Positions 1-14,600 of a stretch of DNA of 64,000 bases are shown here, in pieces. A program made the position numbers and the translations under genes. This DNA comes from Petrosia ficiformis (lineage: Eukaryota; Porifera; Demospongiae; Haplosclerida; Petrosiidae). The notes beneath the pieces are model-generated. The model did no database searches. It saw nothing but the letters and a program-made list of their open reading frames with translations, and had not been told where the DNA came from. Numbering within the stretch: position 1 is the stretch's first letter; every line of letters starts with the position of its first letter. The stretch spans positions 38,064,200 through 38,128,199 of the forward strand of contig OX345636.1 of the NCBI GenBank assembly GCA_947044365.1. The letters are read 5' to 3'.

Positions 1-534
1 TTTACTTTCTCTATAGACTCTATAACCTAACCAATTTTCATGAAAATTGGAAGGGTTTTTTTCTGTGTTGATGCGACAATGAATGACTCCATAGCAAGCT
101 TGATATCTGAAGTGGAACAACACTTCTTCTTCACGAATACCAAATTTAGTTCATGTACAAAATGGCTGATTAGTACGTATTAGATTAAATTATTGTTTCC
201 CCCCAAGTGACATCAACAGACACATATACATGTACTAACCTGAGAACTACAACAATTGGACTCTCACTACCTGTGACTACCATAAGACCTTTCCATATCA
301 TAAGAGCTGAAGATACAATCATCCCCAGATTAAGAATCTGGTAGAATGTCTACATGAACAAATACATGTAAATCAACAGATAGATAGATTTATAAATAGA
401 TACATAATTATCTATTTATGTGAAATTTGGTATCCCAAAAGAAATACAGTGTATTGTGTGGTCAAGCCTGAGGAAGTTTTAGTGGTTGTGGGTATACTAC
501 AAGATACCACAAAAACAGGTGATAATGTACACAG
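1..534. other. No gene seen
   Basis: AT-rich sequence with only short chance ORFs. I see no exon, RNA or element that I can support. Confidence 0.5.
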
Positions 535-897
535 AAGGTCCCTGGTTCAACTACTGCTACTTATCCCCTTTTATTTAGTAGCTAAAGGTCCTTGGTTCAA
601 CTACTGCTACTTCTCTCTTTTATTTAGTAGCTAAAGGTCCTTGGTTCAACTACTGCTACTTCTCTCTTTTATTTAGTAGCTAAAGGTCCTTGGTTCAACT
701 ACTGCTACTTCTCTCTTTTATTTAGTAGCTAAAGGTCCTTGGTTCAACTACTGCTACTTCTCCCTTTTATTTAGTAGCTAAAGGTCCTTGGTTCAACTAC
801 TGCTACTTCTCCCTTTTATTTAGTAGCTAAAGGTCCTTGGTTCAACTACTGCTACTTCTCTCTTTTATTTAGTAACCAAAGGTCCTTGGTTTAACTC
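535..897. repeat. 49-bp tandem repeat, about 7 copies
   Basis: A unit beginning GCTAAAGGTCCTTGGTTCAA recurs at 581, 630, 679, 728, 777 and onward with a constant 49-base period and almost no divergence. Degenerate edge copies lie on both sides (near 535 and 880, and a looser relative near 950). It reads as a young minisatellite with no coding content. Confidence 0.9.
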
Positions 898-2465
898 CCG
901 CCTGCTTTTTTATTGTTTTTCGTAACAACATTCTTTGGAACTAAACAAGTCCCTGGTTCGAATTAATCTTTCCGACTTTTCTGTCTTTTTTGTAACAACA
1001 TGAATACTCTTTGGAGCCAAAGATCTGTCATTTTGTTTGTTAGTTCAAATTGACTACAGTAAATGGAGCACACCACAATTAGATTACTTAGGTACCAAAT
1101 TTTAATGTCTTCCTTTGTGAAATGAACAAAAGTTTAAATACAAGAATTATTTTCCCTTTAACACAGCTAAATAAAGCTACAATGTCATGTAAACCCCATC
1201 ATATGATACTAGTATAATATACCTCTTGTTTATTTCATTTTGTCTGCCCTTTTACTAAATGTCATCTGTCCTTATGCATACTTGGTCATATTTTTCCTTA
1301 AGTATCAGGCTATACCAAAAAATGGTAATTGTCCTACAGCAATCAACCAAAGAAATGAAATTAGACAGAATTTGACTGTAAATAATTGAATTAGAAAGCT
1401 CAATAAGGGGAATGAGTTCCATATTCAAACAATTCTATAATGTACTAGTAAAAGAAGTACTAGAGGTGCATTTATAATTATATATTGTACTTCATTGGAT
1501 GAACTAGAGTGAATAAATTGTCAATTTTCCCTAATACATTGTACATACAATACTCCTTTTGCATGCAAAAGTTGATTAGTATTGATTGCTTATGACACAA
1601 TATCTGGTTGCTTTCTTCAGCATTGATGTCATGGAAGACTCTGAAGTTTATTCTATTTATTAGAATATAATGAATTACTACAGCTCATGTAATTTCTAAC
1701 AGTTGTTGAATTGTGAAATTTGAGCAAGAACAAAACATAATTAACTATATATAATTAACATAATTATATCTATATATAATTATATATATACATTATATAT
1801 AATTATGTATATATCATAATATATGTATTGTATAGTATGCTAATAGGTCCTATATATATATACTGTATGACCTCAGTTTTGTGTCCGAGGATGTGATATA
1901 TATGTATGATGGTGACATCTCCTGCATAGTGTACACAGAGTAGTCAGACAGGTCTATATTTAATTAAAAATATAGCCTCTTCTTAGGTCTATATACAATA
2001 TATAGACCTCACCACATCAAAAAGATGATGTCACCATCATACTATATATATATATATTATATATAATTATGTTTTAATTAACAATGTGATGTACATACAA
2101 AAAAAGTAAAAAAGAAAACTTCTTACGTGACTAGGGGAACTATTAATTATTATAATTAGATTAAAAATGGAAGTAACAACTTCACAACTTCTCTAAAAGT
2201 GTAAATTTAGAGTCACATGGATTAACAAAATGGACAAAGGAAGTAAACATTGACATAATGAAATATTCTTCCCATGACTTCTTTATAGTTATATACCTGT
2301 CTCCAATCCATGTTACAACTGGTAATCTCTTTACTTTTATCTTTGGACAACTATCCTTTATATATACTTATGAAAAGTGTGGCACGACACGCCCACTCGC
2401 AATTAGTTATAATTAATTAGCCGACCAAAGGGCGGATCGCAGAGGGCCCGGTCATGGCACAATGG
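898..2465. other. Intergenic, no gene seen
   Basis: AT-rich DNA upstream of the first gene. It holds an AT dinucleotide-rich patch (about 1745-1860) and a hairpin at 1902-2041, listed separately. No coding signal was found. Confidence 0.5.
1902..2041. repeat. Inverted repeat, MITE-like hairpin
   Basis: GTATGATGGTGACATC at 1902 is repeated in perfect inverse near 2026-2041, enclosing about 110 bases that themselves contain a second inverted pair (AGGTCTATAT and ATATAGACCT). Such nested symmetry is typical of a small non-autonomous inverted-repeat element. No clear target duplication is visible because the flanks are TA-rich. Confidence 0.55.
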
Positions 2466-2480
2466 AGTATATAAGGCGAG
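2466..2480 (+). promoter_or_regulatory. Candidate TATA box of the Slp-like C2 gene
   Basis: A TATATAAGG motif lies about 210 bases upstream of the first recognised start codon, in a locally GC-richer stretch (2390-2465). A plausible 5' UTR follows. A small UTR intron is possible, because an acceptor-like sequence ends at about 2663, just before the ATG. Inferred only from motif and position. Confidence 0.4.
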
Positions 2481-2678
2481 ACTCAGAGAAGTCAGAATTA
2501 AAGATAGTGGTAACTATATTTGCAGTAGAAGATATCGATATTAGTTGTTAAAGAATATCCAACAAATCGTGGTGTGTTGAATTGGCTGAATTCTCAGTTT
2601 TGTGCATTCTAGATTGTGAAGTGGTTGTATACATGTAATTATAGATATTCTTCATTCTTATAGACAGAGTTTAAAGAA

Positions 2679-5600
2679 ATGGACGGCCATATATTCAAAC
2701 CTTCTCTTCAAGATATATCACTGAAAAGGTATGCAAGGTTTTCACTGATGACATTGATTCGTAATACATGTGTATTATTATTATTGTACAACACTTCCAT
2801 CAGTATCAGTTGGTATATATTGTACACCTTGCTAGCTCCTATGCTCTGTATTAATTTAATGTTCACAAATTATAATCTGAAATGTAGCAGATTCGGTTAT
2901 GTTATGTTATAATACTCATGCCCTCCAATCTTTATATGCATACATTATTGTGTCATATATCTGACATCTCGTGTAATATCTTTCCATGTCCTCAAGCAAG
3001 TATACTGAATAGTAAACACATGATTACTGCTAATATACTGCACTGCTCAGCTATAATCTATCAGCTAGTGCATATATATAAGATCACTAGACAATATATA
3101 TAATTATATCACTAGACACTGTTGCTTGTAACAGTTGCTTGCACTCTTTGATCTCTCATGTAACACTTGCAACAGTGTTAATCTTGCAGGAAAGATCAAA
3201 GGAAACTATAATATTGTTATATACTAGTAGTTGTATCATTTGATTGCTATACTCAAAGCACACACGTCACTCTAATTTGGCTCATTTGTTTATTTAAACT
3301 TTAACCATAAGTATACATTAGACACCTGGAAGTGTCATATATAGAACAGCTACCATTTTAAATACAAATATATAGTCTTCTGCAATATGGATTTCTGTAG
3401 GGATATTAAATGTTGCTGGTTAATTATAGATCACCTCACAAATGTTTATACCACTATCTTTTGAGCATTTCTTTCTGGTCTAAAAATGTCTATTACTGAG
3501 ATGAAATTGTATCGTAAAAATGTAATGAAATTTTTTAAATTTATTTATTTACTATAATTTTTCTTGAGCGATAGTTCATTGAAGTTGAGTATTGAATATT
3601 AAGTTACTGCTACTGACCACAAATATTAATATCTAATTCCAATCATGTAACAATTATTAAAATATCTAATTCCAATCATGTAATAATTATTAAAATATCT
3701 AATTCCAATCATGTAATAATAATTATTTAAAATATTAATATCTAATTCCAATCATGTAATAATTATTATATCTAATTCCAATCATGTATATAATAATTAT
3801 TAATTAATAAACTGTTTATTAATAACTGTTATTGGGATTAGATGTTATTGTTTATAAACTTTTTTAGTATATTGTCAACACATTTCAGTAAATTTACGTC
3901 ATTCTGCTAACCTTAAAATGCCTCAGATTTCAGTTACCATGGTTACGATGTACATGTGCTTTAAAAATGACTTTTTGGTTACATGGAAGTACTACATTTA
4001 TGTACTTTCACCTTTATATATACTATCTCCTTGTGTATTACTGTATATAGTTTAAACATCTAACATTTAAATGCAAAACTTTATGTACGTACATATAATT
4101 ATATATAATTACATAGTGAAGAATTCATTGATAAGTTACATGTATATAGCTATCGTTAATCTCATGGACAAATAAAGGTCATTCATGTTCAACCATGACC
4201 TCAAAACAATGTTCATAATTTTAGTTTGGAATGACTAACAATCTTTTCACCTGCACCATTTTCATATAATAGTCCTTCCGGTTCTTTATTGTGTATGTTA
4301 AATTTTAAACCATTGCTTCATTATTGAGTTACAGTATAATCATGTATTAATCTTATGACATTTAACTATACACTATATTACATATAAAGTCAACACATCA
4401 TAATTTTGAGGACATCGTGAATGTGCACAGACTATAGCTACAATACTTTTGAGCTATCTCAGATTACATGTGTACCTTGAAGATATAGTGTGTGTGTGTG
4501 CTATAATTATTGTAGGCATCTTGTAACTTATCACTTTGATAAAGCATAGCCTAAGGATATATTAACCTAACAAAGCACAATGAAATGAATAGCTAGGGTG
4601 GACAATGTTTATTAAAAGTTATTAATGTTTCAATGATTAGTTAAATATATGATTATGCATCCTGTGTTTTGCACAGATATATAGTATTATTGGCAGCTGT
4701 TAGTTTTTATTAGTAGTAATTATGTTGTTAGAGTGTTGCTTGGTTTGAACTTAGTTTTTATAGATTAGACTTAGTTTTGTATATGTACATGTATATGTAA
4801 TTTGATGCGAATTATTGATTTATTCATGTTCTGTTTGGGTGTGATGTGGGGTGGGAGGTTTGTGTAGGTATGTTTATGTGGTTGCATGTGTTTACGACTG
4901 TGTGTGTGTGTATACATGTTCAATATGTAACTGTATATATTAAATATTGCATGTATGTACATGTATGCATACATATAAATTTACATGTATGTGCATATAC
5001 ACATATAATTATAATATAATTAATATTATTGTAATTATAGTACTCGTATTTGGAATAATGATTATAGAATTTGTCTTGTCGATTGGCTATAAAGGAATGA
5101 AGTTAAATTGTTTAGTCTAATTGTATTATACACCTGGCATTACAATATCTAAACTACTAACATCCATGTATGTAGTTCATACCTTAATTATCATTCTTAA
5201 TTAAGTGATGAATGTATAGTAACTAAAATATTACAATAATTCTGACTATTTAAATATTCATACTCAAATGTTGCCATTTTTTACATGAAGCCAATTAACT
5301 AAAGTTTGTACATACAAAGTTCAATATACATGTATATAGCTAGTTGCTCTTCCTGGATACCAAGGTTAGATTACCATAGAATGTATCTAATGCAGTGGTG
5401 TCCCAGTCATACAGGATATTGTCTATAGTGAATGTCTAGTAAAATGAATTGTATACAAAGTGTATTAGAAATAAAACAAGTCTTAGAGAATGAAAATAGT
5501 TCAAAATGTCTGGTAATTAGGCTCTAGTGTTATTTTAGTTAACTATAACTAAAACTAAAACCCCTTTTATTAAGGCATTGTGACTTTTAGTTAACTAAAC

Positions 5601-8600
5601 TATTACAAGTCTATTGTAACTAACTAAAATGAAAATTTGCCAATAATGGACACTTTTAGTTAGTTACGTAACTACAACTAAAACCCTTTTAGTAAGCCTA
5701 ATGTTATTTTAGTTAACTAAACTATAACTAAACTAAATGTTTGCTAAACTAGTCATACTATAACTATAACTAAAAGTAGTCATTATTGTCAAACTAAAAC
5801 AACAATATAATTAGCTCACTATTACACATCCTTGGTAAACAGCGGATGTTTTAATTTATGCTATGCAAGTTCCCTTTTCCTATATAGGGCATATAGACAC
5901 AATAATCCCAATCTATTAATTTTATACACCTGTGTTAATAAAAGTTTAATTTCTCTCTATTATTGTAGATTTCGTATGAGATACAGTACTCTTTCAAATT
6001 GTTATTATTTACACTGGGACAATACAGTGTGTAAGCAATTAGCAAGAATTGATGGACTTGAAAATGGAGCTCAAAATATATTTGGGCTTCAGAGAATCGT
6101 AGACAGAGATGAAAGAATGGTGAGTGTACTAATATTATTAGTATAGTGAGTGTAGTATTATTAGTTTATTAGGTACAAACTTGGAATGAAATAATTTTTT
6201 GTTATATTTATTAGTTCTATATATAGAATGATAGTACAAGTTGTACACTCAGCATATTTATTGACAAACTTTTCAGTTTAATAAGTTAGCATATTCTAAT
6301 TATGTAAAATGATACTACAGTGTGACCTTATTTTGGTAACGAGATAAGGAAAAGGGCCTCTTTGTGGTCACTGATTGTTATGATACGCTGCAATTATTAA
6401 CCTACTTACTTGTCTATAGCTGAACTGTGATTAGACAAATAGTGAAGCATGTAAATGTATATTGTTGTGTACATGTATGTGTAATATGCATGTGCATGTA
6501 CATGTATATGTACATACATTACATGTACAGTACATCTTGTTAACAATTTGCATATTCTATTACATGACGTATACTACATGTATGTCTAGATATCCTTTCA
6601 TATTAAATTTCATATGCAACATACATGTATATGTACTTATTTGCATATTCTAAGGAGGAATATAATTGTATTTCACAAAATATTATGTTACTAAAGTTGA
6701 TTATCATCCATCAGTCAATCTATCCATCCATTGATCCAAATGATTATCCATCCATGCATCCATCTATTTATCCATTCATCCATCCGTCCATGCATCTACC
6801 ATCCATCCGTCCATCCTTGCATCCATCCATGCATCTTTCCATCCATCCATTCATACATCCATCTGTTCATCCATCCATACATCTCTTACTCACTCACAAT
6901 ACTTGTACACATCTTATTCACACTCAGATAATATAAATCCATCATAATTATATAATATCTATAAATTTCATAGAGTTATATTTCTCACGAACAAATGAAC
7001 TCAGAAAAGAAAAGCAATGAGATGGAAGACATGAAAGAAAAAGAACTTGATAAGCTTGAAGATGTCTTTCTATTTCCACCATCAATAACCTGGAAATTAG
7101 ATTTCAGTGATTGTGGTTTAGCTATTAAGAGTATCCTAATTAAAGCCCGGGCAGTTGAAGATAACGAGGATAGTGAAGGAAGAGGTGTGAGCTTCGATCT
7201 TCAGGGAGACGCTGAATCACATGTGGATGAACAGATCTTTTTAGGAGGTTTGCTACATATACATGTAATATAATAAATGTAACAATAATAATAAGAGATA
7301 CACATGTATAGCGTATGTACGTCTCACTTTGCCTATACTCTTATTTTGTCTTACTAAACTATAGGGGGATATGTCATCATTGTATTGTAAATTATTCTAG
7401 GTAGCATCATTGCTAGGATTGAATGTTGTTTTATATGATACAAAAGTAAATTAAGTAGACGAAAGTAGGCTAAATTGAGAGTAGGCAAAATGACAGTAGA
7501 CATTGAAAATTGACAGTGGGGGAAATGATAATTTAAATGAGAGTAGGCAAAATGAGCCTAAATCATATATACGTGTAGGTTCTTTATCTTTTGAAGGGAG
7601 TATGTACAGAACTCCAACATTCATACTAGTACTGTAGGATTGTCTTGAGGGTGTCTTCCCTCATAGTAAATAAACCATCCAGAGATTGATTTTGGTGATC
7701 AAACCAATCTTTTGCTCCAAACATATGTGGAGGAATCCATTTCTCTGACCCTATATACATGTACATATTGCTTTGTGTATACTACACATACATGTAGCTT
7801 CTTCATAATTATTATTTTTAATGATATTTCTGCATGCATGATCCTATCACAACATCCACATGTATACTAAGAATAACTACGTCATACACCTCACATGTCA
7901 ACATGAGATTACATCTTACATTCCACTATAGTAATATATATGAATGTGCTAGCTTGACATACCTTTGACATCATTTTTATGGATAACTGACATTTTTTCA
8001 TGAATTAACATAACATACAGATAATGGATACACATAGACATAGTTACTATATCAACAGTGTGTAATGTCGTACACATGTACATGTACATGTACGTAGTGT
8101 ACTCCAAATGCATAGTTAGTAACTAGTTTCAATTGCAAATTTTCTTAGCTACATGTGTTTGCACAAAAAAATGTTTGTCTGTGAATTTCCTTTCCTCAAT
8201 AATAGAATTATACTAATACATAATTATCATGTACATGTAGCTTCTGACATCACACACTGTCATTCAGTTCCCAAGAATCCTACACTATTAGCAGACTGTT
8301 AGTTGATTACAGTGTCATCTGTTGTTATAGTACTAAATAGTTGAACCTAGCTATTTCCTTCCTATTAATGGAGGAAGTGTTAATATAACTATGATACAGA
8401 GTTAATGCTTACCTACTTTCACCTCACATACATGTACATGTACATAAACAAGTACATGTATGTACATAAACAAGTACATGCATGTACATGTACACGCAAA
8501 TAGACTACTGTTGTTATAGTAGTAAGAGACCCAGTTGAACTTATTTCCTATTTATGGAGGAAGTGTTAATATAACTACAGACATGTTAATGCTTACCTAC

Positions 8601-11600
8601 TTTCACCTCACATACATGTACATGTACATAAACAAGTACATGTACATGTACATGTATGTACATGTACACACAAATAGACTACTGTTGTTATAGTAGTAAG
8701 AGATCTACATGTAGTTGAACCTACATGTACATGTACATGTATATCCTATTAATAGAGGAAATGTTGACGTAGCTACAGAGGTGTTAATGCTTTAAGTTTA
8801 TATATGTACCTAGTTGTTATAATACTAATACATATACATGTATATCCTGTTAATGTAGGAAATTTATACAACTACAGGAAATTACACTATTATTTACTTT
8901 CAATACACTTCCCCTCATATACACACACATGTACATGTATATACATGTACAGTTATACACACACTGTTGTCTAGTCCAACCTACATGTATATCCTATTAA
9001 TGTTATACAACTAAAGGAAATTACACTATTATTTACTTTCAATACACTTCCCCTCATATACACACACATGTACATGTACATGTATATACATGTACAGTTA
9101 TACACACACTGTTGTCTAGTCCAACCTACATGTATATCCTATTAATGTTATACAACTAAAGGAAATTACACTATTATTTATTTTCAATACACTTCCCCTC
9201 ATATACACACACATGTACATGTATATACAGACTATTATACTGAATTACCAAGGCTAAAAGGTAGCAAGAGTGTTACACTCACAGCTCATCTTCATCCTTC
9301 ATCACATCCATTTCTCCTCCTTCCTGAATACTCTGGTTACCATGACGATTGTCCTCTTGACATTATAGTCAACCTTATGGTAAGGAATCCGATCTTACAT
9401 GTATTTTAATCCATCATGTATTCTAATAAAGCTTTACATAATGGTCAATCTGACTATTATACTGTTTTTGAAACCATGAATATAATTATATTAGTAATTT
9501 TGAAAATGCAATAAAATATTGGTTATATACCGTAAACGTAGAAATTTTCAACCAGACAAAATTTTGTCTTGTTTCTTCAAGCTCAACAAATGTTAATTTT
9601 CAGCTGTATCAAATTTCGACTATGGGCGTGGTCAGTAATACAAAACGAAAATGACGCTAACGTAAATGATGCTGAGGTACGAACCTCTATGCTTGGGTCG
9701 ATTGGATTTGGGGCCATTAGTTGACGATTCATTGTTTTTTCAGGCTTTTCTTCTTTGGTGTCCACCTTACGAAAGTACTGTAACAGCACCATGTTTTTAC
9801 CTCGTTCATGTGTAAGCTGCATAAATGCTTGGGAGAGTGGAAGAAACGGGTTAAAAATTAAATTTTGTCCTCACATCAACTAGTCGAAAAAGACGAAAAT
9901 GTCTATGGCCAAACATTTCCACGTTTACGGTAGAACATTGCTGTTCTACATAATTATTGGTATTGTATGTATTATCTCCTTGGTAATTGTTGAATTATGT
10001 AAACTAAACAACTGAGATAATCAATTTAACCTTCTGTATCTTACTATAGTGTTTAACACCAGATGACTGGCCATTTGCTGGAGAACTTCTGTTAGGTTTG
10101 AAATACAACACATCGGGTGCTAGTGAGAGTCTCAGAGATAAACCAGATATTACAGTAGATTGTGGACTCATGGGGGGCCAATTACAGGTGGGTCTGATCA
10201 TATACATGTAGTTACATGTACTTAAGGAGGGGGAATTGTGGTGATGTATGCAATTATGAGAAAAATTCCATGAAAATGTATTTATTTGTAGCCTTAATAA
10301 ATGATTATGTGCATAATTTAAACAATTACATGTAGCTTCATTTTGTACGAGTTGAAATGTAAACTGCTATATACTGTACTGTACAAGTGTACATGTACTG
10401 CATGCTACATGTATATACTATACTGTACAAGTATACATGTACTGCATGCTATATACTGTACTGTACAAGTACACATGTACTGCATGCTATATACTATACT
10501 GTACAAGTATACATGTACTGCATGCTATATACTGTACCGTACAAGTATACATGCATGCTATATACTATACTGTACAAGTATACATGTACTGCATGCTATA
10601 TACTGTACTGTACAAGTATACATGTACTGCATGCTATATATTGCACTGTACAAGTATACATGCATGCTATATATTAATGTACAAGTATACATGTACTGCA
10701 TGCTATATACTGTACTGTACAAGTGTACATGTACTGCATGCTACATGTACATACTATACTGTACAAGTATACATGCATGCTATATACTGTACTGTACAAG
10801 TGTACATGTACTACATGCTATATACTATACTGTACAAGTATACATGTACTGCATGCTATATACATGTACTGTACTGTACAAGTGTACATGTACTGCATGC
10901 TATATACTATACTGTACACATATACATGTACTACATGCTATATACTAAACTGTACAAGTATACATGTACTGCATGCTATATACTGTACTGTACAAGTATA
11001 CATGTACATGTTCTGCATGCTATATACTGTACTGTACAAGTGTACATGTACATGTACTGCATGCTACATGTACATGTACATGTACTATGGTAGGCAGTAT
11101 AACTCTTATGTGTGTGGTTTCTAATTCTTACTTAGTGTAGTTCGATATATACTCTAATTATTTCATGCTGTGCTTCAGCGATCATTCACAAACAATACTT
11201 AGTGTATGTGGGATGATGTATCTACAGTATGATGAATATCTATGATGAATAGCTATGAATAATATTTACCAGTTATTTTCATATAATTAAATTGAATGAA
11301 TAGTGTCAATTAATTATGAGCTCATTATTACACATGTAAGCAGAAATAAGTTATTAAACAATTAATATTTCCTACTAACCATTTCCCACTAAAAACATGT
11401 TGTTAAAGAGCCTTTTACACTACTCCATTACAAGGAAAAATATGAATGGCAAAACAAAACATTCTATATGAATATGAATTCCTTGCTGTTCTGTTATCAA
11501 GTGATGTTTATATGTTCCTATAGGTACATATTGTAGAGGGAGCTGGACTTGTGAAAGAGGGTTCTAAAAAACCTTATAATTCATTTGTGAAGTGGTGAGT

Positions 11601-14600
11601 TATAATAATATTTGCAGTACATGACTATATTAAGTTTACATACTATGATGGGAGCTACACTTTAATAAGGTGATAGTCAACTGTACTTCTTTTGTACTGT
11701 ATTCATAGTAATGTCTGAATTCCCATTACATTTGTATGTAAAAGGAATTCAGTACATTTAAAGTACAGTGTACTTCACACACAGAATACACTGTATATAG
11801 TCAATGGAATGTCAGGTACTATATATGAATAGTCACACACTGACATGTGTCAGTTGAGTAGTTAGCTATTCATGGTAAATAATATTAATATTACTCCACA
11901 CAACATGTACTCTAGCAGTTGCAGCAGGAAATTATTATAGTTTACTGTCTAACTTCTTTTCCTAGAATTGTGACATGTACATGTATATTAATCATTACAA
12001 TACTCTGTTTGCTCCACACAGCTTGTACTTCATATAGAAGCGTGCACTTTCATTTCCTTGTTATGATTTGGACTGTGTCATAATGTATATAATATACACA
12101 TGTGTACAACACCAGCACATCTGAACAAGGAAAGGGAAGTACAAACTAAAGTACAAGTTTTAAACTCACCACTGTGCACTGCTATGGCACTGTGATACCA
12201 CACTGTATATCTGAACTGAATCTAAGATAATCATTTGTCCTGGGTGATTGTACATGTACTATGCGCATGCATAAGAATGCTTGTTTCCATGGCAATTTTT
12301 CATGAATTTTTAATGAGCTCAATTTGAACTTAATGTGATACTAATTTATTAGTGAAACTATAGTTGCCTAATTAAATATTTACTAGGAATACGTATGCGC
12401 AGGACTGCCTCGCTCCCACTAAACTGTAGGCTATATATATTACTCTTCATCAGTCTTGCCTCTCTTTCACTCTCGTCTAGATCTCGCCGCTGTTTCTGTT
12501 CTCTACATCTTAATTTCTCCACTGTCTTTGCCTCTTCTGTAGCTCCCGCTCTTTGCTTTCTTTTTCGAAGTGTAGCTAGGCGTCGAAGGCGTGCTGTAGG
12601 CTCTTCCTCACTCGTCTGAGTCCTCTCTATATTACTGCAGTACGCCATCACCAAGTACACGTGGTCAACTGATAACGTGCCTGTGGTCATACGATTAATT
12701 ATTGCATTCCTAAGCGTGACATTATTTCATTCCTAAGCATGACAGAACCACATATATATATACAAACTAAGGTCGAGATTTCAGTACACTCCCGGATTAG
12801 TTGCCTCGCACTAAGGTGCTCGGCAATTATATTATAATTATGTTATTATTATTGCTATGATCGATGATCAATGATATAATCAATGTAATATATATTAGCT
12901 GTTACATAGCTATATAATGTATAGGCACTAATATACATGTATGATACATAGGTACCGTAGGTATTATCTTATGTGATATAGACCTGCTATATCATATCTG
13001 ATGACATCATAGTAAAATTCAGATTTATAATTATAATTGTATTTGTCGATATTATAAGTTATACAAATGAATATTTATACCTGTAACAATGTTGTTATAA
13101 TATGTACATGTATACTAGTACATGTGTATATAATTATTATACATATTAATTGTATTATGCATGTATGTACATGTCTTAATGTAAGACTCGATTCATAGTT
13201 TGAAAACATCATAATTATCACATGATTTGTAATTCTATAGTGCATAATTATTTGTCTCATGTCAGGTTGGCTATGACCAGCTGTTTCTAGCAACTGAACC
13301 TAGTAATACAATACATGTGTTTGTTTCTAATCAAAGGTTCATGTCTGTACAGTACATATTCGTACATGTACACATGTACATGTATAATGTGTGTACTATA
13401 AAATCATAGAGTGTCATATTTACCATATTATGTAACAGTAACGGATGGAATGAGCATGTGATGTATATACATTACAATACATATTCTCATTTATGTACTA
13501 TAAAATCACACAGTGTCATATAATACATGTATATTATTGTAACAGTGACAGATGGAATGCATCTTATAAACATGTGATCACTGTTATGTGTATACATCTG
13601 AGTTTGTGGTATATAGTAACAGCTGGTCATCAAACATTTGTCATTTCTTCATAATGAAATAATTCTGTGGTTTCCTTGACACACTATGACAATAATGTAA
13701 TGTAAAATATGTATTATTACATGTACATTTATGTACATTTCAGACCTCTGAAATCTGTGGTCATTACTTCATATAAGGATAGTATAGTAGCTGTATTACA
13801 TAGTATAATACTTATACAAACCACAGAATACGTAACAAAATATCCTAACAATGTCATTACTCCTAACATAATAAATTTGTAGTTGTTCAATCAATAATTT
13901 TAAAATCTCTTTTGTGCATGTTCTTTATACTATATCTCTCATGCACACATATCTATAGTCAGTTACTACCAGACCCAAGCAAGTTCACAACCAAACACAC
14001 CAGTCCAAAACACAATGCCTATCCCACATGGTCAAAAGAATTCATATTTGCTGGAATTGATGTTTATGACCTTCTTCAAGGAGGACTGGAAGTACTTCTC
14101 TACGATCATCACACTTTTATCTCTGATACATTAGTAGGTGGAATGAGATTATCCATTCCACAAAAGAACATATCAGAAGCAAACAAAAGATTCAGTCTTG
14201 GAGGCTTGCCCCTTCTTTCCTCTCCAGCAACCTCTAGAAGTTCCTCACCTATCCCATCTCCATCTTTACTCAGTCCGGCACGACCATTTTCATCTGTTGA
14301 ACTAAGTCCACAATGTGAGTATTACCATAGCAACCAATTGACTAGATACATGTAGGCTAGCAATGCTATATAAATCCCATGCTTAAGTTATATGAAGAAG
14401 CCATTTTTATTTCTGCTGTCTTGCAGGATGTGGCTTTTCTTTAGAATTATCCTGTTACAATTCTTTTCTCCTGTAATAATCACATGTAACTAATAATATA
14501 ATTCAGTTATACTAATGATGCACTCAGCAGGATGTGGTTCTTTTTTATTTTTTCTTCTGTGATGATAACTAATAGCTTATGTATACAAACATCTCTAATA

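Larger units (their letters stand above)
2729..5968. other. Intron 1 of the Slp-like gene
   Basis: A large AT-rich intron. It holds a short tandem repeat (3626-3795) and a complete hAT-like element (5525-5807), both listed separately. I see no other exon. Confidence 0.5.
7187..10049. other. Intron 3, palindrome-rich repeats
   Basis: It contains many TACATGTA palindromes, tandem duplications (8380-9235) and a TA-flanked inverted-repeat element (9528-9932). On the minus strand at 9290-9330 a short reading frame ends [10 protein letters not shown]; it has no partner exon that I can find. Confidence 0.5.
11595..13958. other. Intron 5 of the Slp-like gene
   Basis: Besides the dispersed repeat (11636) and the minus-strand ORF (12358-12690), it holds a tandem duplication of about 110 bases around 13365-13590 (GTGTGTACTATAAAATCA and ATTTATGTACTATAAAATCA mark the two copies). 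Nothing else was recognised. Confidence 0.5.

Noticed and set aside
535..897. CRISPR array
   Set aside because: Regular repeats but no unique spacers; a eukaryotic minisatellite. The same applies to 10380-11090, 18615-18885 and 47000-47345.
7248..7253. Donor at 7248 for exon 3 of the Slp-like gene
   Set aside because: It gives phase 1, while exon 4 must start in phase 0 and would hit a stop. The GTGAGC donor at 7187 keeps frame. An unseen extra exon remains possible.
10343..11124. Overlapping 96-218 codon ORFs on the plus strand
   Set aside because: They are translations of the 38-base minisatellite in several frames, with no start context or splice signals.
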